A stretch of DNA of 38,610 nt from Syntrophaceae bacterium UBA4059 (GCA_002382045.1 DFZJ01000041.1:1-38610), one strand, 5' to 3'; shown: positions 14,600 through 23,902, numbered from the stretch's first letter. Numbers and translations are program-made. Notes: generated from the letters alone by a model not told the origin.

Positions 14600-15481
14600 A
14601 TGACTAAAAGCATTTCACAGACGAATTTTCCAAAACTAAAATTTCTCAGCCGCGGTAAAGTGCGCGACCTTTATGCCGTGAAGGATTATCTGCTCCTCGT
14701 GGCCACCGACCGGATTTCGGCCTTTGATGTCATTATGCCCAATCCGATTCCGGGCAAAGGTGTGATCCTCAATAAAATGTCCACTTTCTGGTTTAAACAA
14801 ATGGAAGATATTATCGGCAACCATATTATATCGACGGATGCCGCCGACTTTCCGCCGGAGTGCGCCCCTTACTTCGAAAGTCTGCAAGGCCGCAGCATGC
14901 TGGTCAAAAAAGCGACACCGCTACCCGTGGAATGCATTGTGCGGGGATACCTGTCCGGCTCCGGGTGGAATGATTACCGCCACAGTCAGTCCGTCTCCGG
15001 CATCAAACTGCCGGAGGGTTTGAAGGAATCGTGCCGTCTGCCTCAAACCATTTTCACACCAACAACCAAAGCGCCGGAAGGCGATCACGACTCACCCATC
15101 ACCCATTCTGAAATGAAAGATATTATCGGGGTGGAACTCACCGATAAAGTGATCAAAATCTCCCTGGCCATTTACGAACGGGCGGCAGCGATTGCTTTAA
15201 AAGCCGGTATTATCATCGCGGACACAAAAATGGAGTTCGGCTTGCTTGGCCAGGAATTGATTCTGATCGATGAATTACTGACACCCGATTCGTCCCGCTT
15301 CTGGCCTGCCAATGAATACGAAGAAGGCCGGGCGCAAAGAAGTTTTGATAAACAGTTCTTACGCGATTACCTGCTCTCCATTCGCTGGAACCAGAAACCG
15401 CCCGCGCCTGAATTACCGCCGGACATTATCGCAAAAACCATGGCAAAATATGAAGAGGCATTCGCCCGCCTTGTAAAATAA
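14600..15481 (+). CDS. purC: Phosphoribosylaminoimidazole-succinocarboxamide synthase
   Basis: Joins aspartate to CAIR with ATP to form SAICAR in de novo purine synthesis. The 293-residue product is of the longer type. Visible: SRGKVRDLYAVKDYLLLVAT near the start, DRISAFDVIMPNPIPGKG, VECIVRGYLSGSGWNDY, the signature FTPTTKAPEGDHDSPI, ADTKMEFGL and ELLTPDSSRFWP. GGAG lies about 10 bases before the ATG. No other pur gene is next to it. Confidence 0.97.
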   Translation: MTKSISQTNFPKLKFLSRGKVRDLYAVKDYLLLVATDRISAFDVIMPNPIPGKGVILNKMSTFWFKQMEDIIGNHIISTDAADFPPECAPYFESLQGRSMLVKKATPLPVECIVRGYLSGSGWNDYRHSQSVSGIKLPEGLKESCRLPQTIFTPTTKAPEGDHDSPITHSEMKDIIGVELTDKVIKISLAIYERAAAIALKAGIIIADTKMEFGLLGQELILIDELLTPDSSRFWPANEYEEGRAQRSFDKQFLRDYLLSIRWNQKPPAPELPPDIIAKTMAKYEEAFARLVK

Positions 15482-15494
15482 CGTCTTTTGATCA

Positions 15495-15522
15495 TTGACA
15501 AAAACTAAACCGTTATTAGATT
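15495..15522 (+). promoter_or_regulatory. Probable sigma-70-type promoter for the dnaJ operon
   Basis: TTGACA (15495-15500), 16 bases, TAGATT (15517-15522, four of six). The -10 box overlaps the left arm of the purC terminator hairpin. Confidence 0.45.
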
Positions 15523-15554
15523 ACGCCGTGTTTATCTGCACGGCGTAATTTTTT
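15520..15554 (+). terminator. Terminator after purC
   Basis: A perfect 11-bp stem, ATTACGCCGTG (15520-15530) with CACGGCGTAAT (15539-15549), running into a six-base T-run. Confidence 0.8.
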
Positions 15555-15567
15555 CAGGAGGAACTCC

Positions 15568-15966
15568 TTGAGTATAAGAAAACTGCCGGATTACCGATTA
15601 AAACAAAAAATATTATATATTGACAAGACATCCGCCGCATCGCTAATCAGTTACGGCGATTTATATCTGGAAGGAGGAGCGCTTTCCGATGCTCTGGATT
15701 TCTACGCCAAAGCCTCGCATGTCGCCGGTGTGCAAAAAATAAAAGATCTTGCGCTCAAAAGCGGCGACACCTTCCTTTTCCAGAGGGCTGCCAAGGCTCA
15801 AGGCGTTGAAATTCGTGATGCCGAATGGGAGGATATCGCGCGAAAGGCCATTGAGCTTAAAAAATATATGTTTGCCAGACACGCCTTGGAAAAAACCAAT
15901 AACGCGGAATTATTGAACGCGCTTACGACTAAGATCAAAACGGAGGAAGCAAAACAAAGCGCATGA
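15568..15966 (+). CDS. Conserved hypothetical protein coupled to dnaJ
   Basis: The 132-residue product is helical and soluble, with paired-helix character (YGDLYLEGGALSDALDFYAK, ALKSGDTFLFQRAAKA, ARKAIELKKYMFARHALEKT) that looks TPR- or armadillo-like. Function is not known. TTG at 15568 is the start because AGGAGG at 15556-15561 is 6 bases upstream. The stop overlaps the dnaJ start (ATGA), so the two are translationally coupled, suggesting a role alongside the chaperone, perhaps as a client or substrate adaptor; this is an inference from position only. Confidence 0.78.
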   Translation: MSIRKLPDYRLKQKILYIDKTSAASLISYGDLYLEGGALSDALDFYAKASHVAGVQKIKDLALKSGDTFLFQRAAKAQGVEIRDAEWEDIARKAIELKKYMFARHALEKTNNAELLNALTTKIKTEEAKQSA

Positions 15967-17030
15967 CCAAGAAGGATTATTACGAAATTCTGGGTGTCGG
16001 CAAAACAGCCTCAGATGAAGAACTCAAAAAAAATTACCGGAAAATAGCCATGCAATGTCATCCCGATAAAAACCCGGGAGACAAACAGGCGGAAGAAAAA
16101 TTCAAGGAAGCCGCCGAAGCCTATGAAGTTTTAAGTGATAAACAAAAAAGGGAAATCTATGATCATTACGGCCACGCGGGGTTGAGCAACACCGGTTTCC
16201 AGGGTTTCAGCGGCTTTGATGATGTTTTCTCCAATTTTGGCGATATTTTTGAAGATGTATTCGGGTTCGGCCATCAGCGCGGTCGCGGAAGAGCGCGGCA
16301 AACGGCGCGTGCCGGCGCTGATTTACGTTACGACCTGAAAATATCTTTTCTCGACGCGGCCTTCGGTCTGACCACCACCATCGATCTGGAAAAACTTTAC
16401 ACCTGCCATGAATGTCAGGGAACGGGCGCAGCGACCGGCACCTCTCCTTCAACCTGCCCAACCTGCCATGGAAGAGGTCAAGTCGTTCAATCGAGTGGCT
16501 TTTTCACCATCAGCTCCACCTGTCCCCATTGTCATGGTCATGGTAAATTTATCACCAAGCCCTGCAATGCCTGCCGGGGCACCGGTAAGGAAAAGCAGCG
16601 CAAAACGGTCGAGCTGAAAATTCCCGCCGGTGTGGAAACCGGATCGCGGCTGCGGCTGCGCGGCGAAGGCGAAGCCGGCGATCAAGGCGGTCCCAGCGGC
16701 GATTTGTATGTATTTTTGCAGGTGGAAGAACATGATGTCTTTGATCGCGCAGGCGATGATATTATCTGTCGCATTCCCATTTCTTTTGTTCAGGCCGCAT
16801 TGGGTGCAACCCTTGAAGTCCCCACATTAAAAGAAACCGAAAAAATTAAAATCCCCAGGGGCACCCAAACAGGACGTACGTTCCGTCTCAAAGGCAAAGG
16901 AATCCCTCATTTGCAGGGATACGGCCGGGGAGATCAGATCATTGAAGTCTTTGTGCAGATTCCAACGGAGTTAACCAGAAAGCAGGAAGAGCTCCTGCGG
17001 GAATTTGAAAAGCTCGGATCGACATCCTGA
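15963..17030 (+). CDS. dnaJ: Chaperone protein DnaJ
   Basis: Hsp40 co-chaperone that stimulates DnaK ATPase and binds unfolded clients. The 355-residue product has all parts: J domain 1-70 with the HPD motif in MQCHPDKNPGD, a G/F-rich linker (GFQGFSGFDDVFSNFGDIF), a zinc domain with four repeats (CHECQGTG, CPTCHGRG, CPHCHGHG, CNACRGTG), and two beta-sandwich client domains (KIPAGVETGSRLRLRGEGEA, RGTQTGRTFRLKGKGIP). It is slightly shorter than E. coli DnaJ. dnaK and grpE are not adjacent. Confidence 0.95.
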   Translation: MTKKDYYEILGVGKTASDEELKKNYRKIAMQCHPDKNPGDKQAEEKFKEAAEAYEVLSDKQKREIYDHYGHAGLSNTGFQGFSGFDDVFSNFGDIFEDVFGFGHQRGRGRARQTARAGADLRYDLKISFLDAAFGLTTTIDLEKLYTCHECQGTGAATGTSPSTCPTCHGRGQVVQSSGFFTISSTCPHCHGHGKFITKPCNACRGTGKEKQRKTVELKIPAGVETGSRLRLRGEGEAGDQGGPSGDLYVFLQVEEHDVFDRAGDDIICRIPISFVQAALGATLEVPTLKETEKIKIPRGTQTGRTFRLKGKGIPHLQGYGRGDQIIEVFVQIPTELTRKQEELLREFEKLGSTS

Positions 17031-17100
17031 CATAATAGGGTTGCAATCCATTGAACAATATGTTTTAAAAAATAAAATTAAGCGGTTTGGAGGATCAAGC

Positions 17101-17502
17101 ATGAAAAGAAATCTATATTCATTTTTTATTTTATTATCCTCTCTTTTTCTTTTTTCCGGTTGCGCAGCTCTGGCCGTCGGCGGAGCGGCGGTCGGCGCGG
17201 GCACAGGCACATTTCTGTGGATCGATGGCGAACTCAAAACAGACTACGCCGCTTCTTTCGATAAAGTCTGGAGCGCCTGCGAAAAAACGGTCGCTGATAT
17301 GCGCGGCACAGATGTTAAGCCCGTAAAAGAAATCGCCCAGGGAAAAATCACGATGGTCATCAATGACGAAAAGGCAAAGATCGAAGTTATCTATCGGTCA
17401 AAAGATCAGACCAACGTCTCTATCCGTGTGGGCCTGGTTGGAAATAAGCTGGCGTCCCAGCGCCTCCACGATAAGATTGCCGAAAACCTGGCCAAAAATT
17501 AA
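17101..17502 (+). CDS. DUF3568 family lipoprotein
   Basis: The 133-residue product begins with a lipoprotein signal (hydrophobic SFFILLSSLFLFSGC, lipobox FSGC with Cys about residue 20), then AALAVGGAAVGAGTG, and a mixed alpha/beta domain with DKVWSACEKTVADM and KIEVIYRSKDQTNVSIRVG. This is the DUF3568 pattern, of unknown function, expected to be anchored in the periplasm. ATG at 17101 has TGGAGG upstream; the open frame extends further but loses the signal peptide. Confidence 0.88.
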   Translation: MKRNLYSFFILLSSLFLFSGCAALAVGGAAVGAGTGTFLWIDGELKTDYAASFDKVWSACEKTVADMRGTDVKPVKEIAQGKITMVINDEKAKIEVIYRSKDQTNVSIRVGLVGNKLASQRLHDKIAENLAKN

Positions 17503-17540
17503 TTTTTTTAAATAAAACAAGGGCCCGGCTCAGCATCCTC

Positions 17541-18530
17541 ATGAATAAGAAACTTATTTTCGGCATCGTGCTTGGCATTGTCCTGATTTACTTTTCTGTT
17601 CGGGGGATCAAATTTGATGAAACCCTTTTTCACCTGAAGAGAATTCATCTGGGTTATGTTGCATTGTCTCTTTTCCTTATGGTTTTCATGCAGGTTTTGC
17701 GATCCCACCGATGGGGGGTGATCCTGAAACCCCTGGAAAACATCTCTCAGCTGACGCTCTTTTCCGTAACCTGCGTCGGGTTTCTCGCGATTGCCGCAAT
17801 TCCTGCCCGCATTGGCGAACTGGCCAGGCCCTATCTGATCGCGAAAAGAAGTTCCATCAAAATGTCTTCAGCCTTAGGCACAGTCGTTGTGGAAAGGGCA
17901 CTGGACAGCCTTGCCATTCTGACCATTACCATTGTTGTTCTGATGTTTAATGATTTACCGTCCTGGATGATTAAATCCGGCATCATTTTTTTTATTTTAA
18001 CCCTGTTGATGATTGCCATGGTTGTCGGATTAGTTTGGCGCAGAGAAGATGCCGTTTTAATGATAGAACGGATTTTACGTCTCTTGCCCGGCAAGCTCGG
18101 GGATAAAGTTAATCAGGTGATTCATCATTTCATCGATGGTTTTCTGGTCATTGCTGACGTAAAAAGGCTTCTGTACTTATTGTTTTTGTCCGCCGTTGTC
18201 TGGCTTGCGGATGTTGCCGCGATTTATACCATGCTTCTGGCCTTTGGGTTTGACCTGCCGATTCTGGCGTCCTTTGTGGTCATGGTGATCCTGGTTGCCG
18301 GCATCGCAATTCCGACCGCACCGGGGTTTATCGGCAACTGGCACTATGCCTGCATTCTGGGGTTGAGCCTGTTTAACATTGCCAAGCCGGAGGCATTTTC
18401 CTTCGCTCTTGTTTATCACTTCCTGTCCATGATGATGATTGTCGTCCTGGGTGTGGCCTTTCTGCCTTTTAATAAATTCTCCATTTCGGATATGACTAAA
18501 CAGATGGGACAAAACCAAGGACCAAGGTGA
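17541..18530 (+). CDS. Lysylphosphatidylglycerol synthase TM-region/flippase-like membrane protein
   Basis: The 329-residue product has about eight hydrophobic segments and the hallmarks of the LPG_synthase_TM (UPF0104) family: GYVALSLFLMVFMQVLRSHRW, IAAIPARIGELARPYLI, VVVERALDSLAIL, and IAIPTAPGFIGNWHYACI. Members move or act on lipid intermediates; the substrate is unknown. It follows the DUF3568 gene by 38 bases. Its last codons are made of the heptamer repeat (ACCAAGG twice). Confidence 0.85.
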   Translation: MNKKLIFGIVLGIVLIYFSVRGIKFDETLFHLKRIHLGYVALSLFLMVFMQVLRSHRWGVILKPLENISQLTLFSVTCVGFLAIAAIPARIGELARPYLIAKRSSIKMSSALGTVVVERALDSLAILTITIVVLMFNDLPSWMIKSGIIFFILTLLMIAMVVGLVWRREDAVLMIERILRLLPGKLGDKVNQVIHHFIDGFLVIADVKRLLYLLFLSAVVWLADVAAIYTMLLAFGFDLPILASFVVMVILVAGIAIPTAPGFIGNWHYACILGLSLFNIAKPEAFSFALVYHFLSMMMIVVLGVAFLPFNKFSISDMTKQMGQNQGPR

Positions 18531-18607
18531 AAGGAAATAAGTTCTATCCTTTCAGTTTCATCCTTGTACCTTGAGCCTTGCGCCTCGAACCTTTATCCTT
18601 GCTCCTT
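18514..18607. repeat. Degenerate heptamer repeats and hairpin between convergent genes
   Basis: ACCAAGG at 18514 and 18521 is followed by TGAAAGG. From 18556 the complement of the same unit (NNCCTTG) repeats about seven times and runs into the ntrX stop codon. TGAAAGGA (18528-18535) also pairs with TCCTTTCA (18547-18554). The unit is related to TTCAAGG at 12513. The repeats encode the final residues of both genes. Confidence 0.6.
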
Positions 18608-19963
18608 CGTCACTACTTTCAGGCTTTTGAGTTTTTTATGCAGATTGCTGCGCTCCAGACCAATGGCTTCGGCTGTTTTGGAAATATTGCCGTCATATTC
18701 TTCGAGTTTTTTTATAATAAACTGTCTTTCGAAATCCAACCGGGCGTCTCTTAAAGAATCACTGATGGCGGACGATTCCGCCGCACCTGCGCTTTGTTCC
18801 GCTCTGACATTGAGCTCAGGAATATCATCTGCCTTGATTTCATTCGACGGCGTCATAATAATGAGTCTTTCGATAATATTCTTCAGTTCTCGGACATTGC
18901 CGGGCCAGGTATGCTCCATTAACTTTTTCAAAGCGCCTTCGGTCAAGGTCTTCGGCTGCTGCCCCTCTTTCGCGGCAAAATCATGGAGAAAACGCTGTGT
19001 GAGAAAAGGAATATCATCTTTTCTGTCTCGCAGCGGCGGGACACGCAAGGGGATAACATGCAGACGGTAATATAAATCCTGGCGGAAGCGGCCCGCCTCC
19101 ATTTCTCTTTCCAGATCTTTATTGGTCGCGGCCAAAACCCGCACATCCATATCGATGACTTTATTTCCACCAACCCTTTCAAATTTTTTCTCTTGCAGAA
19201 TCCGTAATATTTTTGCCTGTGCTTTGAGGCTCATGTCTGCAACTTCATCCAGAAAAATGGTCCCTTCATGGGCCAGATCAAATTTCCCCCGCTTCTTTTC
19301 CGTTGCACCGGTAAAGGCGCCTTTTTCATGTCCGAATAATTCGCTCTCGATCAGTTCCTCGGGTATCGCCGCGCAGTTGACTTCCACAATAGGTTTGTGC
19401 GACCGGCGGCTTAAATGATGAATGGAACGCGCCACCAGTTCCTTGCCGGTCCCGTTTTCGCCCATAATCAGAATCCACGCATTGGTCGGCGCAACGATAC
19501 CGATCATTTCCTTAAGATCGTTAATCACCTGACTGCTGCCGGTTAACTCGTACTGATGGGAAACCTTCTGTTTTAATAAAATGTTTTCTTCTTCCAGGCG
19601 AACCACGTTGAGAGCGTTATTCACCAGAATAATCACTTTGTCCAGCGACAAAGGTTTTTCAATGAAGTCAAACGCGCCGAGTTTGGTTGCCTTCACCGCT
19701 GTTTCAATGGTGCCATGACCGGACATCATAATGATCAACACATTCGGATGAGCGTCATGAATGGCCTTGAGTGTCTCCAAACCGTCGATACCGGGCAGCC
19801 AGATATCCAGCAGAACCAGTTGCGGCATTTCCTCGGCGACTACCTTAATCGCCTCTTCGCCGCTGCCCGCCACCAGCACCTGAAAGCCTTCGTCCTCCAG
19901 AATGCCCTTCAACGACCGGCAAATCTCAACTTCATCATCTACAACCAGAATCGTTTCATTCAT
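18593..19963 (-). CDS. ntrX: Sigma-54-dependent response regulator (NtrX-like)
   Basis: The 456-residue product has a receiver domain (acidic DD at 9-10, phospho-acceptor D53 in LLDIWLPG, lysine in FIEKPLS), an AAA+ domain (Walker A GENGTGKELVARS, GAFTGA sigma-54 contact loop, FLDEVADMSLKAQAKILRIL), and a Fis-type HTH (ISKTAEAIGLERSNLHKKLK). It should activate sigma-54 promoters when phosphorylated by the kinase encoded just upstream, 33 bases away. Nitrogen control, as in named NtrX, is not proven here; envelope or redox sensing is equally possible given its place after lpxC. Confidence 0.92.
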   Translation of the reverse strand: MNETILVVDDEVEICRSLKGILEDEGFQVLVAGSGEEAIKVVAEEMPQLVLLDIWLPGIDGLETLKAIHDAHPNVLIIMMSGHGTIETAVKATKLGAFDFIEKPLSLDKVIILVNNALNVVRLEEENILLKQKVSHQYELTGSSQVINDLKEMIGIVAPTNAWILIMGENGTGKELVARSIHHLSRRSHKPIVEVNCAAIPEELIESELFGHEKGAFTGATEKKRGKFDLAHEGTIFLDEVADMSLKAQAKILRILQEKKFERVGGNKVIDMDVRVLAATNKDLEREMEAGRFRQDLYYRLHVIPLRVPPLRDRKDDIPFLTQRFLHDFAAKEGQQPKTLTEGALKKLMEHTWPGNVRELKNIIERLIIMTPSNEIKADDIPELNVRAEQSAGAAESSAISDSLRDARLDFERQFIIKKLEEYDGNISKTAEAIGLERSNLHKKLKSLKVVTKEQG

Positions 19964-19996
19964 AATTTTTTCTCAACTTCACTTTTATTTTATAAA

Positions 19997-22219
19997 TTAT
20001 ACTTCGGAAACAGGCAACTGAAAAGATACGATCGTTCCCGTGGGATAGTTGTCACTGACGCTGACCTGACCTTTATGATCTGATATAATCGAGCTGACGA
20101 TCGCCAGACCGAGCCCCGTTCCGGATTTCTTGGTTGAAAAATACGGCTCGAATACTTTACGCTTATAACTGGCCGGCACGCCGGCGCCGTCATCCGCCAC
20201 GGCCACGGTTACTTTTTTATGCGCCTCGTCATACCGGATAATCACACCGATATGGCCTGTTTGTTTATTGAGTGCGGCTACGGCATTGTCCAACAGATTG
20301 ATCATGACGCGATTGATTTGTTCGGCATCCAGATTGAACTTCGGCAATCCTTCCGCCGGGCTGTATTCAAAATGAATATCCTTATGGGCATCTACAAAAA
20401 GCATCACCGCGTCGGATACCACCGCATTCAGATCATTGGGGGCAAGCGTCGTCACGGGCATCCGCGCATAACGTGAAAATTCATTGACCAGATTTTTAAG
20501 CACTTCGACCTGATCAATGATGGTCTGCGTGCACTCCTTAAAGACCGATCCGTCCTCACCTAATTTATCACCGTATTTACGCTGAAGTCTCTGCGCGGAA
20601 AGCTGCACGGGTGTCAGCGGATTTTTAATTTCGTGCGCCATGCGTCTGGCTACCTCCCGCCAGGCCGCGGCGCGCTCCGCCTTCTGCAATTCCGTCAAAT
20701 CTTCAAACACAACAACGATACCCGAATCGTTGCCTTCCTCATCTTCGATTGTCGTTAAAGTCAAAAGCACCGTTAAAGCTTTATCCCGCAGCATCATTTC
20801 CAACTGCTTTTCCAGTATTCGCTCATGGTTCTCCTTCATTTCCAGCAAGAAGGAATCCAAAAGAGCAAGATGTTCTTCCAGCAAAAGCGTTCGGTAATTC
20901 CGCAGAAGAAACTGCGAGGCGTCTATCTCAAACATGGCTTCCGCGGCGCGGTTAATGGTTGTGATCCTGCCGTTTTTATCAACCGATATAATCCCGGCCG
21001 AAACATTGCGTAAAACGGCGGCAATATATTTACGCCGCTCCTCCAGGGAAATATTGGCCTCAATCAGGCCCGCTTTGCTTTTCTGTAAATCGTCCGTCAT
21101 CGAGTTGAATGATTTAACCAGAAGTCCGATTTCATCATCCGCCTCAATATCGATACGGCTCGTCAGATCTCCCTGAGTGATTCTATTGGTCGCCGATACA
21201 AGATCCTGGATGGGATTCGTAATGGTTTTGGCAAGGGACAGGCCAAACCATGTCGCCAGAAAAATGATGATCAGCGTCACTATCGACAAGGTGACAACAT
21301 AATTAAATTTGATCGGATTTTTCAACAGTTTGATTTGTCCGTATTGTTCGGAAGCATTGGCAATACTCCGCAGCTTATCGGCAAATTCCCGCGGTACACT
21401 GTAAGCAACGGAAATGCGACCGATGACTTCCGTCGGAACGGCATAAGAGAATACCGGCGCAACCCCGACAATGGCCTCCCCTGTTGGGGTCGGCGCAACG
21501 GTTGCGATTTCCTTCCCGGAATAAATATCTTCCAGCATTTTTGGCGACAGATAAACGGAAGTCGATGAGGGATTTTCCGTATCGGCAAAAACAATACTTT
21601 CGCCTTTAAAATCAAAATAAGCTTCTACCAGGCCAACTTTGTAACTTTTCTGACGCTGAGAGAGTAAACTGTTGAGATAATCGGTTCTTCCTGTTTCATA
21701 GAGGCGGTTTTTGGTGACGTCCGCGCTGATTTGACGGGCATTAAACTTGGCCATTTCCTCCGCCTGCGAGTAATAAATTTGCGCAACTTCCAGCGATCGG
21801 TTCAAGGCATCGCCGATTTTAATATTGAACCAGAACTCAATACTGTTGGAAAGAAAATTAATGGCAAACAAAAAAAGCAAAATGGTCGGAACGAGAGACA
21901 AACCAACAAACGCGGCAACCAGTTTGGTGCGCAGTTTGGAACCGATCAGTCCCTTGCGGCGTTCAGAAAATAATTTAAAAATATTGCGAAGAATAAGAAA
22001 AATTAGAAGCAGGATCAGGATAATATTAATGCTGGTCAGGCCATAAACCAGAATATTGGCGGATATGGGCAGCTCTTTTCTGGCTGATAACTGACTGGCC
22101 AGGATTGTAAAAACAATCGCCAGGCAACCGACCACCAGCATGAGAATTCGTTCACGCCGCCGTTTTCTCAATTCTCTTTCGTCAAGATAGGTTGCTCTGG
22201 AGTTTTTTTTAATCTTCAT
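19997..22219 (-). CDS. ntrY: NtrY-like membrane sensor histidine kinase
   Basis: The 740-residue product has N-terminal membrane segments (MLVVGCLAIVFTILA, LVYGLTSINIILILLLIFLI, LVAAFVGLSLVPTILLFLFA), an extracytoplasmic sensing region, another membrane segment near 300 (VVTLSIVTLIIIFLATWFGL), a HAMP domain, a PAS domain (VSAGIISVDKNGRITTINRA), the H-box RRMAHEIKNPLTPVQLSAQR near residue 530, and an ATPase domain with N, G1 and G2 boxes (VMINLLDNAVAAL, VADDGAGVP, GTGLGLAIV). It is the cognate kinase for the downstream NtrX-like regulator. Confidence 0.93.
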   Translation of the reverse strand: MKIKKNSRATYLDERELRKRRRERILMLVVGCLAIVFTILASQLSARKELPISANILVYGLTSINIILILLLIFLILRNIFKLFSERRKGLIGSKLRTKLVAAFVGLSLVPTILLFLFAINFLSNSIEFWFNIKIGDALNRSLEVAQIYYSQAEEMAKFNARQISADVTKNRLYETGRTDYLNSLLSQRQKSYKVGLVEAYFDFKGESIVFADTENPSSTSVYLSPKMLEDIYSGKEIATVAPTPTGEAIVGVAPVFSYAVPTEVIGRISVAYSVPREFADKLRSIANASEQYGQIKLLKNPIKFNYVVTLSIVTLIIIFLATWFGLSLAKTITNPIQDLVSATNRITQGDLTSRIDIEADDEIGLLVKSFNSMTDDLQKSKAGLIEANISLEERRKYIAAVLRNVSAGIISVDKNGRITTINRAAEAMFEIDASQFLLRNYRTLLLEEHLALLDSFLLEMKENHERILEKQLEMMLRDKALTVLLTLTTIEDEEGNDSGIVVVFEDLTELQKAERAAAWREVARRMAHEIKNPLTPVQLSAQRLQRKYGDKLGEDGSVFKECTQTIIDQVEVLKNLVNEFSRYARMPVTTLAPNDLNAVVSDAVMLFVDAHKDIHFEYSPAEGLPKFNLDAEQINRVMINLLDNAVAALNKQTGHIGVIIRYDEAHKKVTVAVADDGAGVPASYKRKVFEPYFSTKKSGTGLGLAIVSSIISDHKGQVSVSDNYPTGTIVSFQLPVSEV

Positions 22220-22262
22220 GAGTTGATTGGGTCAACTTTCCCGCCAATTCGGAGATGCACAA

Positions 22263-22856
22263 TTAATAGGAAAACCTTACCTTATACAACGGCGTTTCAA
22301 AATCCCATAAAGAAACAAAGAATAAAACATATTCCATGCTGAAAGGCAGCCGCACCTTATCCATTTTAACTTTGATCCGGGCATGATAGTTATTGCCTTT
22401 GGACAAATAAGAAATGGGAATGACGGGAATTCCATTCAGATCCGCCATGGCTTTTTGCGCGCTTTCAAAGTCCGGAAAAATCACCGGTTGACTGACGCCG
22501 TTGGTCGTAATCGAAAATATTTTTTTCAAATTGTCATACTTGATGATACGATGAATCTCTTTGCCGACAATATGTTTATTCCATAAATAGGACCGTTCCT
22601 GATAGACATCCAACTGAATCGTAAAGACTGCGGGAACACCGGCCAGAATGGCCGTTTCCATTTCTTTTTTAAAACAATCCACTAAACGCGCGTATAAAAA
22701 AACATTTTCCGTATTGTTAGTGATTAAAATATCAGCCATCCGGGGTTCCATGTCCGCCTGAACCGACAAAGGCTCAACGACTGTCATCACCACCATTAAT
22801 AAACTGATGCAAACGGTCTTCCAAAAAGGCGCTTTACTATTTTTCATACCAACCAT
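22263..22856 (-). CDS. DUF4390 domain protein
   Basis: The 197-residue product has an N-terminal hydrophobic segment (VCISLLMVVMTVVEPLSVQA) that looks like a cleavable signal, then a beta-rich domain with VYQERSYLWNKHIVG, VSQPVIFPDFESAQKAMADL and PFSMEYVLFFVSLWDFET. This is the DUF4390 pattern, a family repeatedly found just before ntrY genes. It probably sits in the periplasm and may feed the sensor. Two ATG codons (first and fourth) are possible starts; I keep the first. Confidence 0.85.
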   Translation of the reverse strand: MVGMKNSKAPFWKTVCISLLMVVMTVVEPLSVQADMEPRMADILITNNTENVFLYARLVDCFKKEMETAILAGVPAVFTIQLDVYQERSYLWNKHIVGKEIHRIIKYDNLKKIFSITTNGVSQPVIFPDFESAQKAMADLNGIPVIPISYLSKGNNYHARIKVKMDKVRLPFSMEYVLFFVSLWDFETPLYKVRFSY

Positions 22857-22895
22857 TTTCTTTCGATGAAAAAAGACGAATTTTGTTAATGGAAG

Positions 22896-22924
22896 ATACT
22901 AGGTAACCTGTCGATAAAAATCAA
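22896..22924 (-). promoter_or_regulatory. Possible promoter for DUF4390-ntrY-ntrX
   Basis: Minus strand: TTGATT (22924-22919), 17 bases, TAGTAT (22901-22896); each box matches four of six positions. The DUF4390 start is 39 bases downstream. Confidence 0.4.
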
Positions 22925-22972
22925 GGTTAATTTAGGATGGGGAAGCAGGTGAGTGATTGAGTAAAAGAAATA

Positions 22973-23902
22973 TCAGATTTGCGCGGCATCCAGGATGGTG
23001 AAAGATGGAATTCTGCATGCCGTAAATTTTGTTGATTGTTTTTGATCGTATTCCTCAATAATTTCCCAACTGCTTTCATTTTGCATAAGCTCTCGCAATA
23101 GAAGATTGTTCAGGCGGTGCCCTGATTTGTGCGCCACAAAGTGACCGATGATCGGCATGCCCAGCAAAAACAAATCGCCTATGGCATCCAGTATCTTATG
23201 CTTGACAAATTCATCCGGCATCCGCAGACCGCTCTTATTGATGATTTTTTGATCATCGAGAACAATTGCATTGTCGAGAGATGCGCCCAACGCCAGACCT
23301 TTGGCCTGAAAAAACTCAACGTCCTTTAAAAAGCCGAACGTTCTGGCGTGACAAATTTTGTCTTCATAGTTTTTATCGGTAAACAGGAAACTGTAAGACT
23401 GGATGCCAATGGCCGGGTGAGCAAAATCAATTTCATAAGTTATTTTAAACTCTTTAGAAGGCAGGAGCATGGCGCTGATATTACCTTCTTTAACGGAGAC
23501 AGGTTTTTTAATGAGCAGCATTTTTTTTGATTTTCCCTGCGGCCGCGTACCCACTGCCTTGAGCATATTGACAAAAGGACGGGAGCTGCCGTCCATAATG
23601 GGTACTTCAAAAGAATCAATTTCAATCAAGGCATTATCGAGCCCCATCCCGTTGAATGCCGACAAAAGATGCTCCACGGTAGAAACCGTAACACCATCAG
23701 AACCCAGAGTAGTGGCAAAGGTGGTATCACAAACCATCTCAAAATTGGCCGGAATCGGCCTTGATTCCGGCAGATCCTTCCGGACAAAAACAATGCCTGT
23801 ATCAACAGCGGCCGGTTTAATCTTCATGTTAACCTTACGGCCGGTATGTAAACCAATACTGGAACACAGGATTTCTTTTTTAAGCGTACGTTGTAAATGC
23901 AT
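22973..23902 (-). CDS. lpxC: UDP-3-O-acyl-N-acetylglucosamine deacetylase
   Basis: Zinc-dependent deacetylase that catalyses the committed step of lipid A synthesis. The 309-residue product has the metal and active-site motifs: STVEHLLSAFNGMGLDN (first His), ARTFGFLKDVE, HKILDAIGDLFLLG (His and Asp ligands) and GHFVAHKSGHRLNNLLLREL (catalytic His). Starts ATG at 23902, just after LQ-type N-terminus MHLQRTLKKEI. Its own promoter lies upstream at 23951-23979. The gene before DUF4390-ntrY-ntrX. Confidence 0.97.
   Translation of the reverse strand: MHLQRTLKKEILCSSIGLHTGRKVNMKIKPAAVDTGIVFVRKDLPESRPIPANFEMVCDTTFATTLGSDGVTVSTVEHLLSAFNGMGLDNALIEIDSFEVPIMDGSSRPFVNMLKAVGTRPQGKSKKMLLIKKPVSVKEGNISAMLLPSKEFKITYEIDFAHPAIGIQSYSFLFTDKNYEDKICHARTFGFLKDVEFFQAKGLALGASLDNAIVLDDQKIINKSGLRMPDEFVKHKILDAIGDLFLLGMPIIGHFVAHKSGHRLNNLLLRELMQNESSWEIIEEYDQKQSTKFTACRIPSFTILDAAQI

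Noticed and set aside
19715..20083. 122-codon plus-strand frame across the ntrX-ntrY junction
   Set aside because: Antisense to two well supported genes.
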